Source of the DNA: Thermococcus sp. JdF3
GTDB taxonomy: Archaea > Methanobacteriota_B > Thermococci > Thermococcales > Thermococcaceae
NCBI RefSeq assembly: GCF_012027495.1
Contig: NZ_SNUK01000005.1
Location: 124,001-188,000, forward strand
Direction of reading: 5' to 3'
DNA length: 64,000 nt
A program made the position numbers and the translations under genes. A model generated the notes under the pieces. That model was not told where the DNA came from, did not search any database, and was given only the letters and a program-made list of their open reading frames with translations. Positions 25,879-34,259 of the stretch are shown one piece after another (the first letter of the stretch is position 1; each line of letters opens with the position of its first letter).

Positions 25879-27888
25879 ATGAGGGTGAGGCCTATTCTAA
25901 TCCTCGGCATTGATGTGATAAGTGAGAATCCGAAGAAGTTCGCGGTGGTGAGCTGGTTCAACGGCAGGCTGGAGAGAAAGGGTGAGTTCACACTCTACAG
26001 GCTGATCCGGTTCATCCAGTCGAAGCGGCCCGAGATGGTCGCCGTTGACAGCGTCACCGAGCTGGGTGAGGACTTGAGGAAGTTCCTCCGCGCCCTTCCA
26101 TCCGGAACGAAGCTCGTCCAGGTGACCGGAAGGCCGGGTGAGCAGCGCTCCCTCCAGAGCCTCGCGAAGGAGCACGGCATAAGGGCAGGAGACCGCTTCG
26201 ACCCCTACGAGGAGGCCAGGCTCTCCGCACTCCTTGCGAGCAGGGGGGTCGGCTACGAGGTTCTCGCCTTCGAGGACGAGGTTATAATCAAGGTCACCCG
26301 GGGAAGGAGCCACGGCAAAGGTGGCTGGAGCCAGGACCGCTACAGAAAGCGCGTTCACAACCTCGTCAGGGATAAGGTGAGGGAGATAGAGGACAGGCTC
26401 AGAAGGGCGGAGATACCCTTCGACCTCGAAACGGAGGAGCGGGACTACGGCCTGGCCAGGGGGGAGTTCCGAGTCTACGCGGCCAGGGAGGAGCTGGCGG
26501 GGCTGATAAGACCCGCGCGCGGCGGGGACGTTGAGGTTCGAATCTACCCGGTTGAGAGGGCCGAGCTCGGCTTCGCTCCGCTGAAGGGTGAGGAGGCGAT
26601 ACGGGAGAGGAGGAGCATCATAGTCGGCATAGACCCGGGGATAACTGTCGGTATAGCGGCTATAGACCTGAACGGGAGGATAGTGGCCCTCCACAGCCAG
26701 AGAAACATGCCCATCGGCGAGGTCTTTCGCTTCATCAGCGAGGTCGGTCACCCGGTCATAGTGGCCACCGACGTCTCCCCCGCCCCGGGCTTCGTGGAGA
26801 AGATAGCACGCTCCTTCAAGGCAAACCTGTTCGTTCCCAGGGAGAGCCTCCGCGTTCAGGACAAGAACGAACTGCTGAGGGACCTCGGAATAACCGTTGA
26901 GGATGACCACCAGCGCGATGCTCTGGCCGCCGCCTACAAGGCCTACCTCCGGCTGAAGCCGAAGCTGGAACACGTGGATGCCAGGCTGCGGGAGGCCGGC
27001 CTGACAAAGAAGTCCGACGAGGTAAAGGCCCTCGTTATACAAGGTTACAACCTCGGGGAGGCGATGCAGAGGGTGACCTTAAGGGAGAGGCCGAGGGAGG
27101 AGGAAGAGCACGAAGAGGGGCCGAGTGTTGACGTGAGGCCCTACCACCGAAAAATCCGCGAGCTGAAGGGGAGGATAGAGCTGCTCGAGCGGGAGAACGA
27201 GGAGCTTCGCGGGATAATCAGGGAGCAGAGGAGAACCATCGAGAGGCTCGAGAGGCGCATAGCTGACTACGACGAGGAGGTGAGGAGGAAGGTACTCCGC
27301 GAGAGGGAGCTTGAGGCGAAGGTTAAGCGCATAGAGGTGTTGGAAAAGCAGCTTAAGGAAGCCAAGGCGGTCATAGAGCGTCTGAGCAGGGACCTGGTCC
27401 AGGTCAAGCGCATGAACGTGGTTGAAATCCGCGGCAGTGCGATCCCGCTCAAGGTTATGGAGGTTCTGAGCTGGCGCGAGCTTGAGAGGATAGAGCGCGA
27501 CATCGGGATCAGGCGCGGGGATGTACTCTTCGTGGTGAACCCGGCTGGGGCGGGGAAGGCGATCGCAGAGGAGCTGGTCGGGAAGGGCATCCGGGCCCTC
27601 ATAACGGAGAAACCGGTTCCGGAGCCGGTGGCGGAGGTGCTCCGCGAGGCCCACGTGCCCTTCTTCACCTCGGAGGAGCTTGACGTCAAGCGCGTCGATG
27701 AGTTCGCGGTTGTGGAGCGCGAGACCCTGGAGAGGGCCATTGATGGGCTTCTGGAGAAGTGGAGGCTGGAGGACGAGAAAAGAGAGGCGGAAAAGGTTCT
27801 CCGTCTTCTGGAGGAGTACCGGCTGGAGAGGAAGAAGGAGCTGAAAAGGAAGGCTGAAGAGGAGGCGAGGGCTGAGAGAAAGACTTAA
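25879..27888 (+). CDS. DUF460 protein, RuvC/YqgF-like fold with coiled coil
   Basis: The 669-residue protein has an N-terminal RNase H-like half (GIDVISENPKKFAVVSWFNG) and a second RuvC-like core around residue 252 (IVGIDPGITVGIAAIDLNG). In this core ATDVSPAP and DDHQRDALAAAYKAYL supply the further acids. A long coiled coil follows (about 420-525) and then a small alpha/beta domain (530-610) and a charged tail. This is COG2433, an archaeal family predicted to be a nuclease of the RuvC/YqgF group, with no settled role. The acidic residues appear intact. Confidence 0.88.
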   Translation: MRVRPILILGIDVISENPKKFAVVSWFNGRLERKGEFTLYRLIRFIQSKRPEMVAVDSVTELGEDLRKFLRALPSGTKLVQVTGRPGEQRSLQSLAKEHGIRAGDRFDPYEEARLSALLASRGVGYEVLAFEDEVIIKVTRGRSHGKGGWSQDRYRKRVHNLVRDKVREIEDRLRRAEIPFDLETEERDYGLARGEFRVYAAREELAGLIRPARGGDVEVRIYPVERAELGFAPLKGEEAIRERRSIIVGIDPGITVGIAAIDLNGRIVALHSQRNMPIGEVFRFISEVGHPVIVATDVSPAPGFVEKIARSFKANLFVPRESLRVQDKNELLRDLGITVEDDHQRDALAAAYKAYLRLKPKLEHVDARLREAGLTKKSDEVKALVIQGYNLGEAMQRVTLRERPREEEEHEEGPSVDVRPYHRKIRELKGRIELLERENEELRGIIREQRRTIERLERRIADYDEEVRRKVLRERELEAKVKRIEVLEKQLKEAKAVIERLSRDLVQVKRMNVVEIRGSAIPLKVMEVLSWRELERIERDIGIRRGDVLFVVNPAGAGKAIAEELVGKGIRALITEKPVPEPVAEVLREAHVPFFTSEELDVKRVDEFAVVERETLERAIDGLLEKWRLEDEKREAEKVLRLLEEYRLERKKELKRKAEEEARAERKT

Positions 27889-27916
27889 GTAGTTCGGGAA
27901 ACGTCCCGGACTGGTG

Positions 27917-28528
27917 ATGCTTATAAACCGCGAGTCCCACATTATCTTCACCTCGCTCGTCGTGCTCGCGGTGGGCTTTCTCACCGGGATATACTACCGC
28001 AGGGTGGACCATATCCTGAGAACCGGCTGGATGATAGCTTTCGTACTCCTAACTTACCACGTCAGCGGCCGCTACGAAAGGCCAGATGGTGTCGCCGGCG
28101 CCCTGCTGAGCCCTTTCTTCAACCGCGGAACCCTCGCGATAACCTCTATTTTCCTGGCCGTACACACCTCCCTCGTGAACGTCCCTTTCACCACCGTTGA
28201 TCTCTTCAACGTCGAGATGAGGAGCGTGGATATGATAAGCCACTTCCTCGGCGGCCTCGTGATGTGGCTGATTATAACGGAGGTGCTCATGAACCTCAGG
28301 CCGGACTTGGAGAGGGGGGAGCTGCTGGGTTACTCCTTCGTGGTTCTCCTCGCTGTGGGCATCGGCTGGGAGTTCGTGGAGTGGATTGGAAGCCACTTCA
28401 CCGAGGGAATCCTTCAAGAAACGCTCCTCAACAAGGTTAGAGACGTTTTGATGGAACAACTCGGGGCACTGTCCGGCCTGCTGATGGTCTCAGGGAGGGA
28501 CTATCCCTTCACCCTTCCCGGGAAATGA
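27917..28528 (+). CDS. Polytopic membrane protein, unknown
   Basis: GTG 27914 and ATG 27917 are alternative starts with only a weak GGTG before them; the product has 203 residues. There are about six membrane helices (10-28, 35-50, 70-90, 105-125, 140-160, 165-185). A conserved-looking ISHFLGGLVMWL and GIGWEFVEWIGSHF contain His, Glu and Trp within membrane segments. It reminds me of the small VanZ/DUF2238-like membrane families, but I cannot assign it. It ends 20 bases inside the convergent regulator gene. Confidence 0.7.
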   Translation: MLINRESHIIFTSLVVLAVGFLTGIYYRRVDHILRTGWMIAFVLLTYHVSGRYERPDGVAGALLSPFFNRGTLAITSIFLAVHTSLVNVPFTTVDLFNVEMRSVDMISHFLGGLVMWLIITEVLMNLRPDLERGELLGYSFVVLLAVGIGWEFVEWIGSHFTEGILQETLLNKVRDVLMEQLGALSGLLMVSGRDYPFTLPGK

Positions 28529-28817
28529 GTGATAGCGCTTCCTTCAGAGCCCTCAGATACTCCCCGGTTTCCTTCGCTCCCTTCTCGGTTATCCTCACCG
28601 CCGTCCTCGGTCTGTCGGCGAAGACCTTGTAGAGCTCGACGTAGCCCGCTTTTTCCAGGGCCTTGAGATGAGAGTCGAGGTTTCCCGGTGTCACTTCGAG
28701 AACCTCTAGGAGTTCCTTGAAGAGGGCCCTCCCTCGTGGAAGCAGGTAGAGCATGGCTCCTAACCTTATGGGGTTCCCCAGGACGTGGTTTCTGCTCAGC
28801 TCCCGCAGAGCCTCCAT
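28509..28817 (-). CDS. Winged-helix transcriptional regulator
   Basis: The 102-residue protein begins MEALRELSRNHVLGNPIRLG and has a compact winged helix: LLEVLEVTPGNLDSHLKALEKAGYVE is the recognition region (about 38-63), and RPRTAVRITEKGAKE forms the wing. This matches ArsR/MarR-like archaeal regulators with a DNA-binding domain only (HTH_34 type). It follows a membrane protein gene by four bases, so the pair is one operon. Such pairs often sense membrane or stress state, which is an inference. Confidence 0.85.
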   Translation of the reverse strand: MEALRELSRNHVLGNPIRLGAMLYLLPRGRALFKELLEVLEVTPGNLDSHLKALEKAGYVELYKVFADRPRTAVRITEKGAKETGEYLRALKEALSLISREG

Positions 28818-28821
28818 GCTA

Positions 28822-29436
28822 TCACCGCTCTATTGCCCTGAAGGCGGAGTAGATGTAGAGCATCACCGAGAGTGAGAACCCCAGCGCGACGAGAAATCCC
28901 GCCCAGACCATGGCCCCGCTTTCCATCTTGGCCGCAAAGGCTATTCCCAGGGCTGGAATCAGGAATGAGGGAATAATCTCCCACTCCACTCCGCTGTACT
29001 TTGCGAAGATCAGCCACATGCCGAAGACCGAGAAGGCTATGAAGCTCAGAAAACCCACCGCGAGGCTGGAATCCGGGTTTACGCCGAGATTCATTCTGGG
29101 TACGAGGCCCCACCCGAGGATGATTCCCGTTATCCAGGAGAATGCTATGAGGATTCCGCCGGTGGTCGATGATTCCACTTCGTTTCCTGTTACCATACCC
29201 AGCCTCTGAAGTCTCTTCCATACCCTTCCCGTGAAACCCATCGCCAGCATGAACGCCACGGGCCAGTAAACGATATTGAACTGCCAGGGAAGGTCAAAAA
29301 CGCCGATGATCACGTAGTATAACAGCATCACCGAGAGCCATGCCCCAAAGTTCATCGCGCCGTACATCTTCCCCGCCGCTATCAGCTTGCCCTCAACCCT
29401 CTCCAGGATGGTCTTCAGCTCCCTGACGTCTTCCAT
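28822..29436 (-). CDS. Six-helix membrane protein paired with the regulator
   Basis: The start is ATG 29436 after GGTGAT. The 204-residue product has a short amphipathic N-terminus (MEDVRELKTILERVEGKLIA) and about six hydrophobic helices (25-45, 50-70, 90-110, 118-140, 145-165, 170-198). No known motif is seen. A TATA-like GTTATAAATAAT lies near 29468-29479 on the minus strand. It is followed directly by the winged-helix gene, suggesting a linked regulatory or export role. Confidence 0.75.
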   Translation of the reverse strand: MEDVRELKTILERVEGKLIAAGKMYGAMNFGAWLSVMLLYYVIIGVFDLPWQFNIVYWPVAFMLAMGFTGRVWKRLQRLGMVTGNEVESSTTGGILIAFSWITGIILGWGLVPRMNLGVNPDSSLAVGFLSFIAFSVFGMWLIFAKYSGVEWEIIPSFLIPALGIAFAAKMESGAMVWAGFLVALGFSLSVMLYIYSAFRAIER

Positions 29437-29546
29437 GGTATCACCATTTATAGATGGAACGACCGATTATTTATAACATGAGGTTTTTCTGAATCGCAGA
29501 ACATCCTCGGCTTTGATACAGAAGATGAAGAATAGTTTTAAATACA

Positions 29547-29562
29547 ACGTTAAATAAAACGT
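29547..29562 (+). promoter_or_regulatory. Palindrome between TATA box and start of the KaiC-like gene
   Basis: ACGTT-AAATAA-AACGT follows a TATA-like AGTTTTAAATAC (29533-29544) and precedes GGTGAT and ATG 29576. Its place over the likely transcription start suits a repressor site. No regulator is known. Confidence 0.4.
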
Positions 29563-29575
29563 GTGGGGTGATACC

Positions 29576-30334
29576 ATGGAGCTTTTAAGCACCGGTATTC
29601 CTGCTCTCGACAGGGCTCTCGGGGGCGGTCTGCTCGAGGACAGCAACCTCCTCATCGTTTACGATACATACTCCAAGGGATGGGCCCTTGCTTTTGAGAT
29701 ACTCAGGAATCGTATTCGCGCGGGAGATTTTGGGGTGATAATTGACTCTGTTCTCCCGATATCATCGCTGGAGATGGAGCTCAGGGCCGCCGATTTTGAC
29801 ATTGCTTCGGAGGGTATGGCGGGTAATGTTGCAGTTATAGATGTGTTCTCCTCTTTTTATGGGATCGAATATCCGTACGATTTTGTATACACCGATGGGA
29901 CGATGGATGCCGGTACGTTTTTACCGAAGTACAGCAGGCTCTACCGCCGTCTGCTGACCGAACGCATCGGAGACAGGAGGCCGGTTGGTATAGATGTCAC
30001 CATAGATGGGCTGGCTTTTCTGTTTGGAACGGAGAACTTCCTGTCGGTCTTCCAGCGTCTCATCGCGGATAAGGAGAAGGCCAGAATAACCGAAACCCGG
30101 AAGCGTCCGATAAATATCTTTCTCCTCAACAGGGGACGGGCTTCGGGTGACATTGTGGCATGGGTTTCCCTCTACAGCCAGTACGTCCTTGAGTTCAGCT
30201 CCAGCAGTGCCCCCTTGAAGGAGAGGATGATCATCAGAAAATCTCCTCTCCCGGAGTTCAACCCACTGAAAAGTCAGTATAGCTTCAGGCTCTGGGGAGG
30301 AAAGGTTGAGCTTAGTCCCGTTCAGTCTAGGTGA
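29576..30334 (+). CDS. KaiC/RecA-like protein without a Walker A motif
   Basis: ATG 29576 follows GGTGAT. The 252-residue product begins like an archaeal KaiC domain (LLSTGIPALDRALGGGL). Where KaiC proteins have GxxxxGKT, it has VYDTYSKGWALAFEI (about 28-42), so nucleotide binding is doubtful. The rest keeps RecA-like strands (VIIDSVLP, NVAVIDVFSSFYGIEYPYDF) and ends in a beta-rich segment. It may be a degenerate paralogue of the kind Thermococcales carry next to DUF257 or KaiC-like genes. A regulatory, non-catalytic role is an inference. Confidence 0.72.
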   Translation: MELLSTGIPALDRALGGGLLEDSNLLIVYDTYSKGWALAFEILRNRIRAGDFGVIIDSVLPISSLEMELRAADFDIASEGMAGNVAVIDVFSSFYGIEYPYDFVYTDGTMDAGTFLPKYSRLYRRLLTERIGDRRPVGIDVTIDGLAFLFGTENFLSVFQRLIADKEKARITETRKRPINIFLLNRGRASGDIVAWVSLYSQYVLEFSSSSAPLKERMIIRKSPLPEFNPLKSQYSFRLWGGKVELSPVQSR

Positions 30335-30391
30335 TACCCCATGTTTTTAGTCATTTTGATAGTCGCACGGTAGCTGGCGAAGGGTTCCGAA

Positions 30392-30592
30392 CTAACCCCC
30401 CGCCCTCGCCAGGCGGAGCCCCCTCATGAAGCGTTCGATTTCCCTTTCGTTTCCCTCGATCAGAACCCTGCTGAGGGGTATGCCGTGTCTCTCGATTTTC
30501 CCGAGAACCGTCAGCTTGACCTCCGCCCCGCTCTTTTCCATGATTTCCTCGAGCTCGGCAGGGGGAATTGGAGTTAGGATTTCCCGCCTCAT
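30392..30592 (-). CDS. Small acidic/basic protein, unknown
   Basis: The 66-residue product starts at ATG 30592 with GGTGAAC just upstream. It has an alternating strand/helix pattern: ILTPIPPAELEEIMEKSGAE, then VKLTVLGKIERHGIP, then EREIERFMRGLRLARAGG. This looks like a small ferredoxin-like alpha/beta fold. A ribosome binding site and codon use like its neighbours support a real gene. Function is not recognised. Confidence 0.6.
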   Translation of the reverse strand: MRREILTPIPPAELEEIMEKSGAEVKLTVLGKIERHGIPLSRVLIEGNEREIERFMRGLRLARAGG

Positions 30593-30650
30593 TGTTCACC
30601 CTACTGAACAGCCGTTTATAAATACTCTCTCAGTTAATCCACCCGGAACG

Positions 30651-31604
30651 TTAGCCCTCTCTCCTTGCCCTCCTCTCCACCTGGAGGCGGAACTGGCAGG
30701 CCTTGCATATCTCTCCCGTCGTCGGCTGGCCGCAGATTTTGCACCTGTTCAGCTCGCTCGTCCTTTTGGTGTACGTCCTCGCTATGAGGGGGAATAGCTT
30801 GTCGTAGCTCCTCAGTATCTGATACTTCGTCCCCGGATGCCTCTCCTCCATCTCGTTGATCCAGTCCCGAATTTCGGCCCTGAATGCCTCAACGGTGTAG
30901 GGACACTCGCTGAAATCAACCTCCATGTTGTTGAGGACCGCGTAGAGAACTATCTCCTTCTCGGGAATCTCACGGAGGGGCTTTATCCTGGGGACAAGCT
31001 CTGGGTGTATCTCCTCATAGTAGGGACCGGTCCTTCCGAGGCGTGCCACATCACCGCGCAGTATGTTCATGATGAACATCTGAACCTCGTCGTCGAGGTT
31101 GTGCCCCACGGCCAGTCTGTCGGCGCCCACGTCCTTAGCCGCGTAGTTTAGGAGCCAGCGCCTCCAGACGCCGCAGTAGGAGCACGCCCCAACTCTCTCG
31201 CCCTTTTCAAAGCTCCCCATTATCTCAACGGTCTCGTCCAGGGTGAAGCCCATGTACTCCTTGAATGAATAGACCCTGTGCTCTATGCCCAGCTTCTCGG
31301 CGTTCCTCCTGGCTATCTCGACACTGGGAGGCCTGTACCCGGCTATTCCTTCGTCAATCGTTATCGCGACCAGCTCGAAGGGGAACCTCTCGCGCAGCTT
31401 CGCCAGGAGGTGCATGAGAACGACGCTGTCCTTTCCGCCGCTCACACCCACGGCTATCCTCTCACCCTTCTCTATGAGGCGGTACCTTTTGACGGTCTCC
31501 TTGAACTTCTTCTCCACGAGTTCGTTGAAGTGCTTTCTGCAGTAGTACCGCCCGGTGTATCTCGCATGATAGACTGCATCACGGCCGCATTTCGAACACT
31601 TCAT
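30651..31604 (-). CDS. PP-loop tRNA 2-thiolation enzyme, TtuA/Ncs6 family (paralogue 1)
   Basis: The 317-residue protein has an N-terminal zinc finger (MKCSKCGRDA and YYCRKHF), the ATP-binding PP-loop SGGKDS (residues 55-60), an inner Cys pair GACSYCGVWRR and a LDDEVQMF motif. The C-terminal zinc finger has CKICGQ and ICKACQF. Enzymes of this TIGR00269 group adenylate uridine and replace oxygen by sulfur, at position 54 (TtuA) or 34 (Ncs6) of tRNA, often using a 4Fe-4S cluster. A second member lies at 60185-61099. Which does which cannot be told from sequence alone. Confidence 0.88.
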   Translation of the reverse strand: MKCSKCGRDAVYHARYTGRYYCRKHFNELVEKKFKETVKRYRLIEKGERIAVGVSGGKDSVVLMHLLAKLRERFPFELVAITIDEGIAGYRPPSVEIARRNAEKLGIEHRVYSFKEYMGFTLDETVEIMGSFEKGERVGACSYCGVWRRWLLNYAAKDVGADRLAVGHNLDDEVQMFIMNILRGDVARLGRTGPYYEEIHPELVPRIKPLREIPEKEIVLYAVLNNMEVDFSECPYTVEAFRAEIRDWINEMEERHPGTKYQILRSYDKLFPLIARTYTKRTSELNRCKICGQPTTGEICKACQFRLQVERRARREG

Positions 31605-31692
31605 CCTCCCACCGGAGGGGAGTGGGAACGCCTCTTAAAAAGGTTGGCTTCAAGCCGCCGGAAGAAGATGGGGTGGGTGCACTTGGATGGCG

Positions 31693-32826
31693 CTACCCCG
31701 TGAGGTTCATTATTGCCGGGAGAATGTTGAGGGCCAGCAGGAAGAGGCCCACCCCTATGGTGAAGTACCTGACCGGCTTCGCGACGCTCTCCGGCAGGTA
31801 GCGTTTGAACACGTCGTCGAGCATCCTCCCGCCGTCCAGCGGGACGAGCGGGAAGAGGTTCATAAGCCCGATGCCTATGTTGAGCACGTATATCCAGTAG
31901 AAGGTGAAGAACAGCGGCAGCACCAGCCAGTCGGCTCCCACCTTTGAGACCACGTTCTGCGCGGGGTAGATTCCTATGTAGCCCTTCTCCGGGTTATCCG
32001 GATGCGCCCCGAGCTTCAGCGGGAGGTTCAGCTCCTGACCTTCCCTGAGGACCGTGAGCGTGACCATCTGACCCGGCTTCGTCCCGTTCATGAAGTTTAT
32101 GAAGTTCTCCATGTCCCTTATCTGAACACCATCCATGGCGACTATAACATCCCCCTTCTGAAGGATTCCGTGGGCCGGGCCGTCCTCCAGCACGCCGGAC
32201 ACGAGGATTCCGGATGGCTGAAGAACGGGTGAGATGGCGAAGTTGAGGATCAAAACAGCTAGGAGCGCCGTTGCAACGTTGGCGAGTGAGCCGGCCCCGT
32301 AAACCCTCAGCCTGGTGCGCAGGGAGGCCCTCTCAAGCTCCTCCTCGTCCGGCTCGACGAAGGCGCCGGGTATGACGGCGAGGAGAACCAGACCCACAGA
32401 TTTCAGCGGCAGGTTCTCGGCCCTCGCCACTATTCCGTGACTCAGCTCGTGGACCACCATGACGACGGCGAGGGCTATCAGGCCGTACCAGAGGGGTATC
32501 GTTACCCCGGGGATGACGAGCTGTACACCTCCGCCCTCCCCTCCGCTCTGGATGGTTTTCAGTGCCGTTCTTAGGAGTGCGTAGAAGACGTAGGCCATGC
32601 CCATAAAGCCAAGGGCGATTCCGACATCCGCGTAGACCTTCCAGAAGCGTCTGCTCCTGCGTGCGAGACCGTCGATGAACCCGAGCAGTCTCTTCGTTCT
32701 CCACATGGCGATGAAGAGATCAACCGTCAGGCCCTCCTCCTTCTCCTCCCGTCTCCCGAAGAGGGCGTATAGGATAACCCAGAAGGCAGCGATTCCAATG
32801 ATGACTGTGATGAGGGCGGTGTTCAT
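31693..32826 (-). CDS. Site-2 protease family membrane metalloprotease (M50) with PDZ domain
   Basis: ATG 32826 follows AGGTGAC, giving 377 residues. The zinc motif HELSH is in VVMVVHELSHGIVARAENLP (near residue 125). A PDZ domain (about 205-275, GILQKGDVIVAMDGVQI) sits between membrane helices. The third ligand is in LFPLVPLDGGRMLDD near 328. The enzyme cuts membrane-spanning substrates and often releases anti-sigma-like regulators in bacteria; the archaeal substrates are unknown. Confidence 0.93.
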   Translation of the reverse strand: MNTALITVIIGIAAFWVILYALFGRREEKEEGLTVDLFIAMWRTKRLLGFIDGLARRSRRFWKVYADVGIALGFMGMAYVFYALLRTALKTIQSGGEGGGVQLVIPGVTIPLWYGLIALAVVMVVHELSHGIVARAENLPLKSVGLVLLAVIPGAFVEPDEEELERASLRTRLRVYGAGSLANVATALLAVLILNFAISPVLQPSGILVSGVLEDGPAHGILQKGDVIVAMDGVQIRDMENFINFMNGTKPGQMVTLTVLREGQELNLPLKLGAHPDNPEKGYIGIYPAQNVVSKVGADWLVLPLFFTFYWIYVLNIGIGLMNLFPLVPLDGGRMLDDVFKRYLPESVAKPVRYFTIGVGLFLLALNILPAIMNLTG

Positions 32827-32912
32827 TTGGGTCACCTGATAGGGGCTTGCCGGTGGGGTTTAAAAACGTACTCTTCAATGATTATTCAAAATCCCAATAA
32901 AGAAGATAAGTT

Positions 32913-34259
32913 TTACTGTACCTTCCCTACTCTTAGATACATGAACCGTTGCTTTTGAACTTCTTCGGGCTTCAGAACATTTCTTCCGTCCACTATAACC
33001 CTGTTGCGCATTTCCTTGGCCACTCTTTCAAGGTCCAGCTCTTTGAATTCTTTGTGATCCGCAGTAATGACTATCGCGTCGATGTCCTTGAAGTCCTCCT
33101 TCCACTCAGCTCCGAAGCGTTCCGCATCTTCAGGAGTGCACAGCGGGTCGTAAGCGTAAACGTTGGCGCCCCACTCTTTGAGCTCCTGAATGATGGGCTT
33201 TGCGGCGGCCTTCATGAACTCTCTCACTCCACCTCTGAACGTTAGGCCGAGCACGAGGATGTTGCTTCCCTTCAGCGGCCTGCCAATCTCATTGAGGCCT
33301 TTTATGGTGAGTTCAACAACGTGGTGGGGCATCGAGTCGTTTATTTCCCTGGCCGTCTTGATCAGGCGTGGGTTAGTCTTTTTCGCGAGGTTTATCACGA
33401 ACCAGGGGTAAACGGGAATGCAGTGACCGCCAACACCGGCCCCTGGCATGTGAAGGTGGCAGTATGGTTGCGTATTCGCCGCCTGAAAGATCTCAAGGGC
33501 ATCCAAACCGTGTTCCTCGCACCACATGGCGAGCTCGTTGGCGAGGGCAATGTTGACGTCCCTGTAAACGCCCTCGAAGACCTTAACGGCCTCGGCAGCC
33601 TTGATAGAGCTCATGGGAATTACGCCCTTCCTGTTTATGGTTTCATAGATGCCGATGACGGCTTCAAGGGTATTCTCGTCGCTGGCTCCAACTATCTTGG
33701 GGTACTGGCCGGTGATGTCCCTGATGGCGGTTCCTGTCATGGTCCTCTCGGGAGCGTGGGCCAGGCCGAACTCGCCAAGCTCCAAACCTGACTTCTCCAG
33801 AATTGGAATCAGGCTCTCGGTGGTTCCTGGTGGCATAGTAGCCTCAGTTATAACTATGTCTCCCCTTTCGAGCCCCTGGGAAATCTTTTCCGCCACATCG
33901 TAGACCGGCCCAAGCTTTAGGTTGCCCCTCTCGTCCGTGAGAGTTGGTACGAGGATGACCATGACGTCAGCCTGCTTGGCCGCCCAGACGCCATCCGTCG
34001 TTGCTCTGAGCCTTCCCACCTCAACGTTTTTTCTGACCAGTTCATCGAGGCCCGGCTCTTCCTTGACGTGGTTCTCGCCTTTGTTTATCATCTCAACGAC
34101 TTTCTCGTTAATGTCCACGCCTATGACTCTGGCACCGTGGTCAGCGAAGACCGCCGCTAAGGGAAGGCCCATCTTCCCCATGCCGTAGACGGCTATTGTA
34201 ACCTCGCCGTTCTTGAGGGCAGTTTTAACTTCATCCCTCGTCAGGCCGATGAGCTTCAT
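32913..34259 (-). CDS. UDP-N-acetylhexosamine 6-dehydrogenase (WbpA/WecC type)
   Basis: The 448-residue protein has the NAD-binding start (ITIAVYGMGKMGLPLAAVFA), the family's central helical domain and the catalytic Cys280 in GGHCIPVYPW. A C-terminal UDP-sugar-binding domain (LVLGLTFRGGVREFM) follows. It should oxidise UDP-GlcNAc or UDP-ManNAc to the uronic acid with two NAD. It is the last gene of a four-gene leftward operon whose other members fit the WbpB, WbpE and WbpD steps, which favours UDP-GlcNAc as substrate. Its ATG overlaps the stop of the preceding gene by four bases. Confidence 0.9.
   Translation of the reverse strand: MKLIGLTRDEVKTALKNGEVTIAVYGMGKMGLPLAAVFADHGARVIGVDINEKVVEMINKGENHVKEEPGLDELVRKNVEVGRLRATTDGVWAAKQADVMVILVPTLTDERGNLKLGPVYDVAEKISQGLERGDIVITEATMPPGTTESLIPILEKSGLELGEFGLAHAPERTMTGTAIRDITGQYPKIVGASDENTLEAVIGIYETINRKGVIPMSSIKAAEAVKVFEGVYRDVNIALANELAMWCEEHGLDALEIFQAANTQPYCHLHMPGAGVGGHCIPVYPWFVINLAKKTNPRLIKTAREINDSMPHHVVELTIKGLNEIGRPLKGSNILVLGLTFRGGVREFMKAAAKPIIQELKEWGANVYAYDPLCTPEDAERFGAEWKEDFKDIDAIVITADHKEFKELDLERVAKEMRNRVIVDGRNVLKPEEVQKQRFMYLRVGKVQ

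Noticed and set aside
25897-27042. A 381-codon open frame opposite the DUF460 gene
   Set aside because: The plus-strand frame has clear RuvC-like motifs; the antisense frame has none and is a composition effect.
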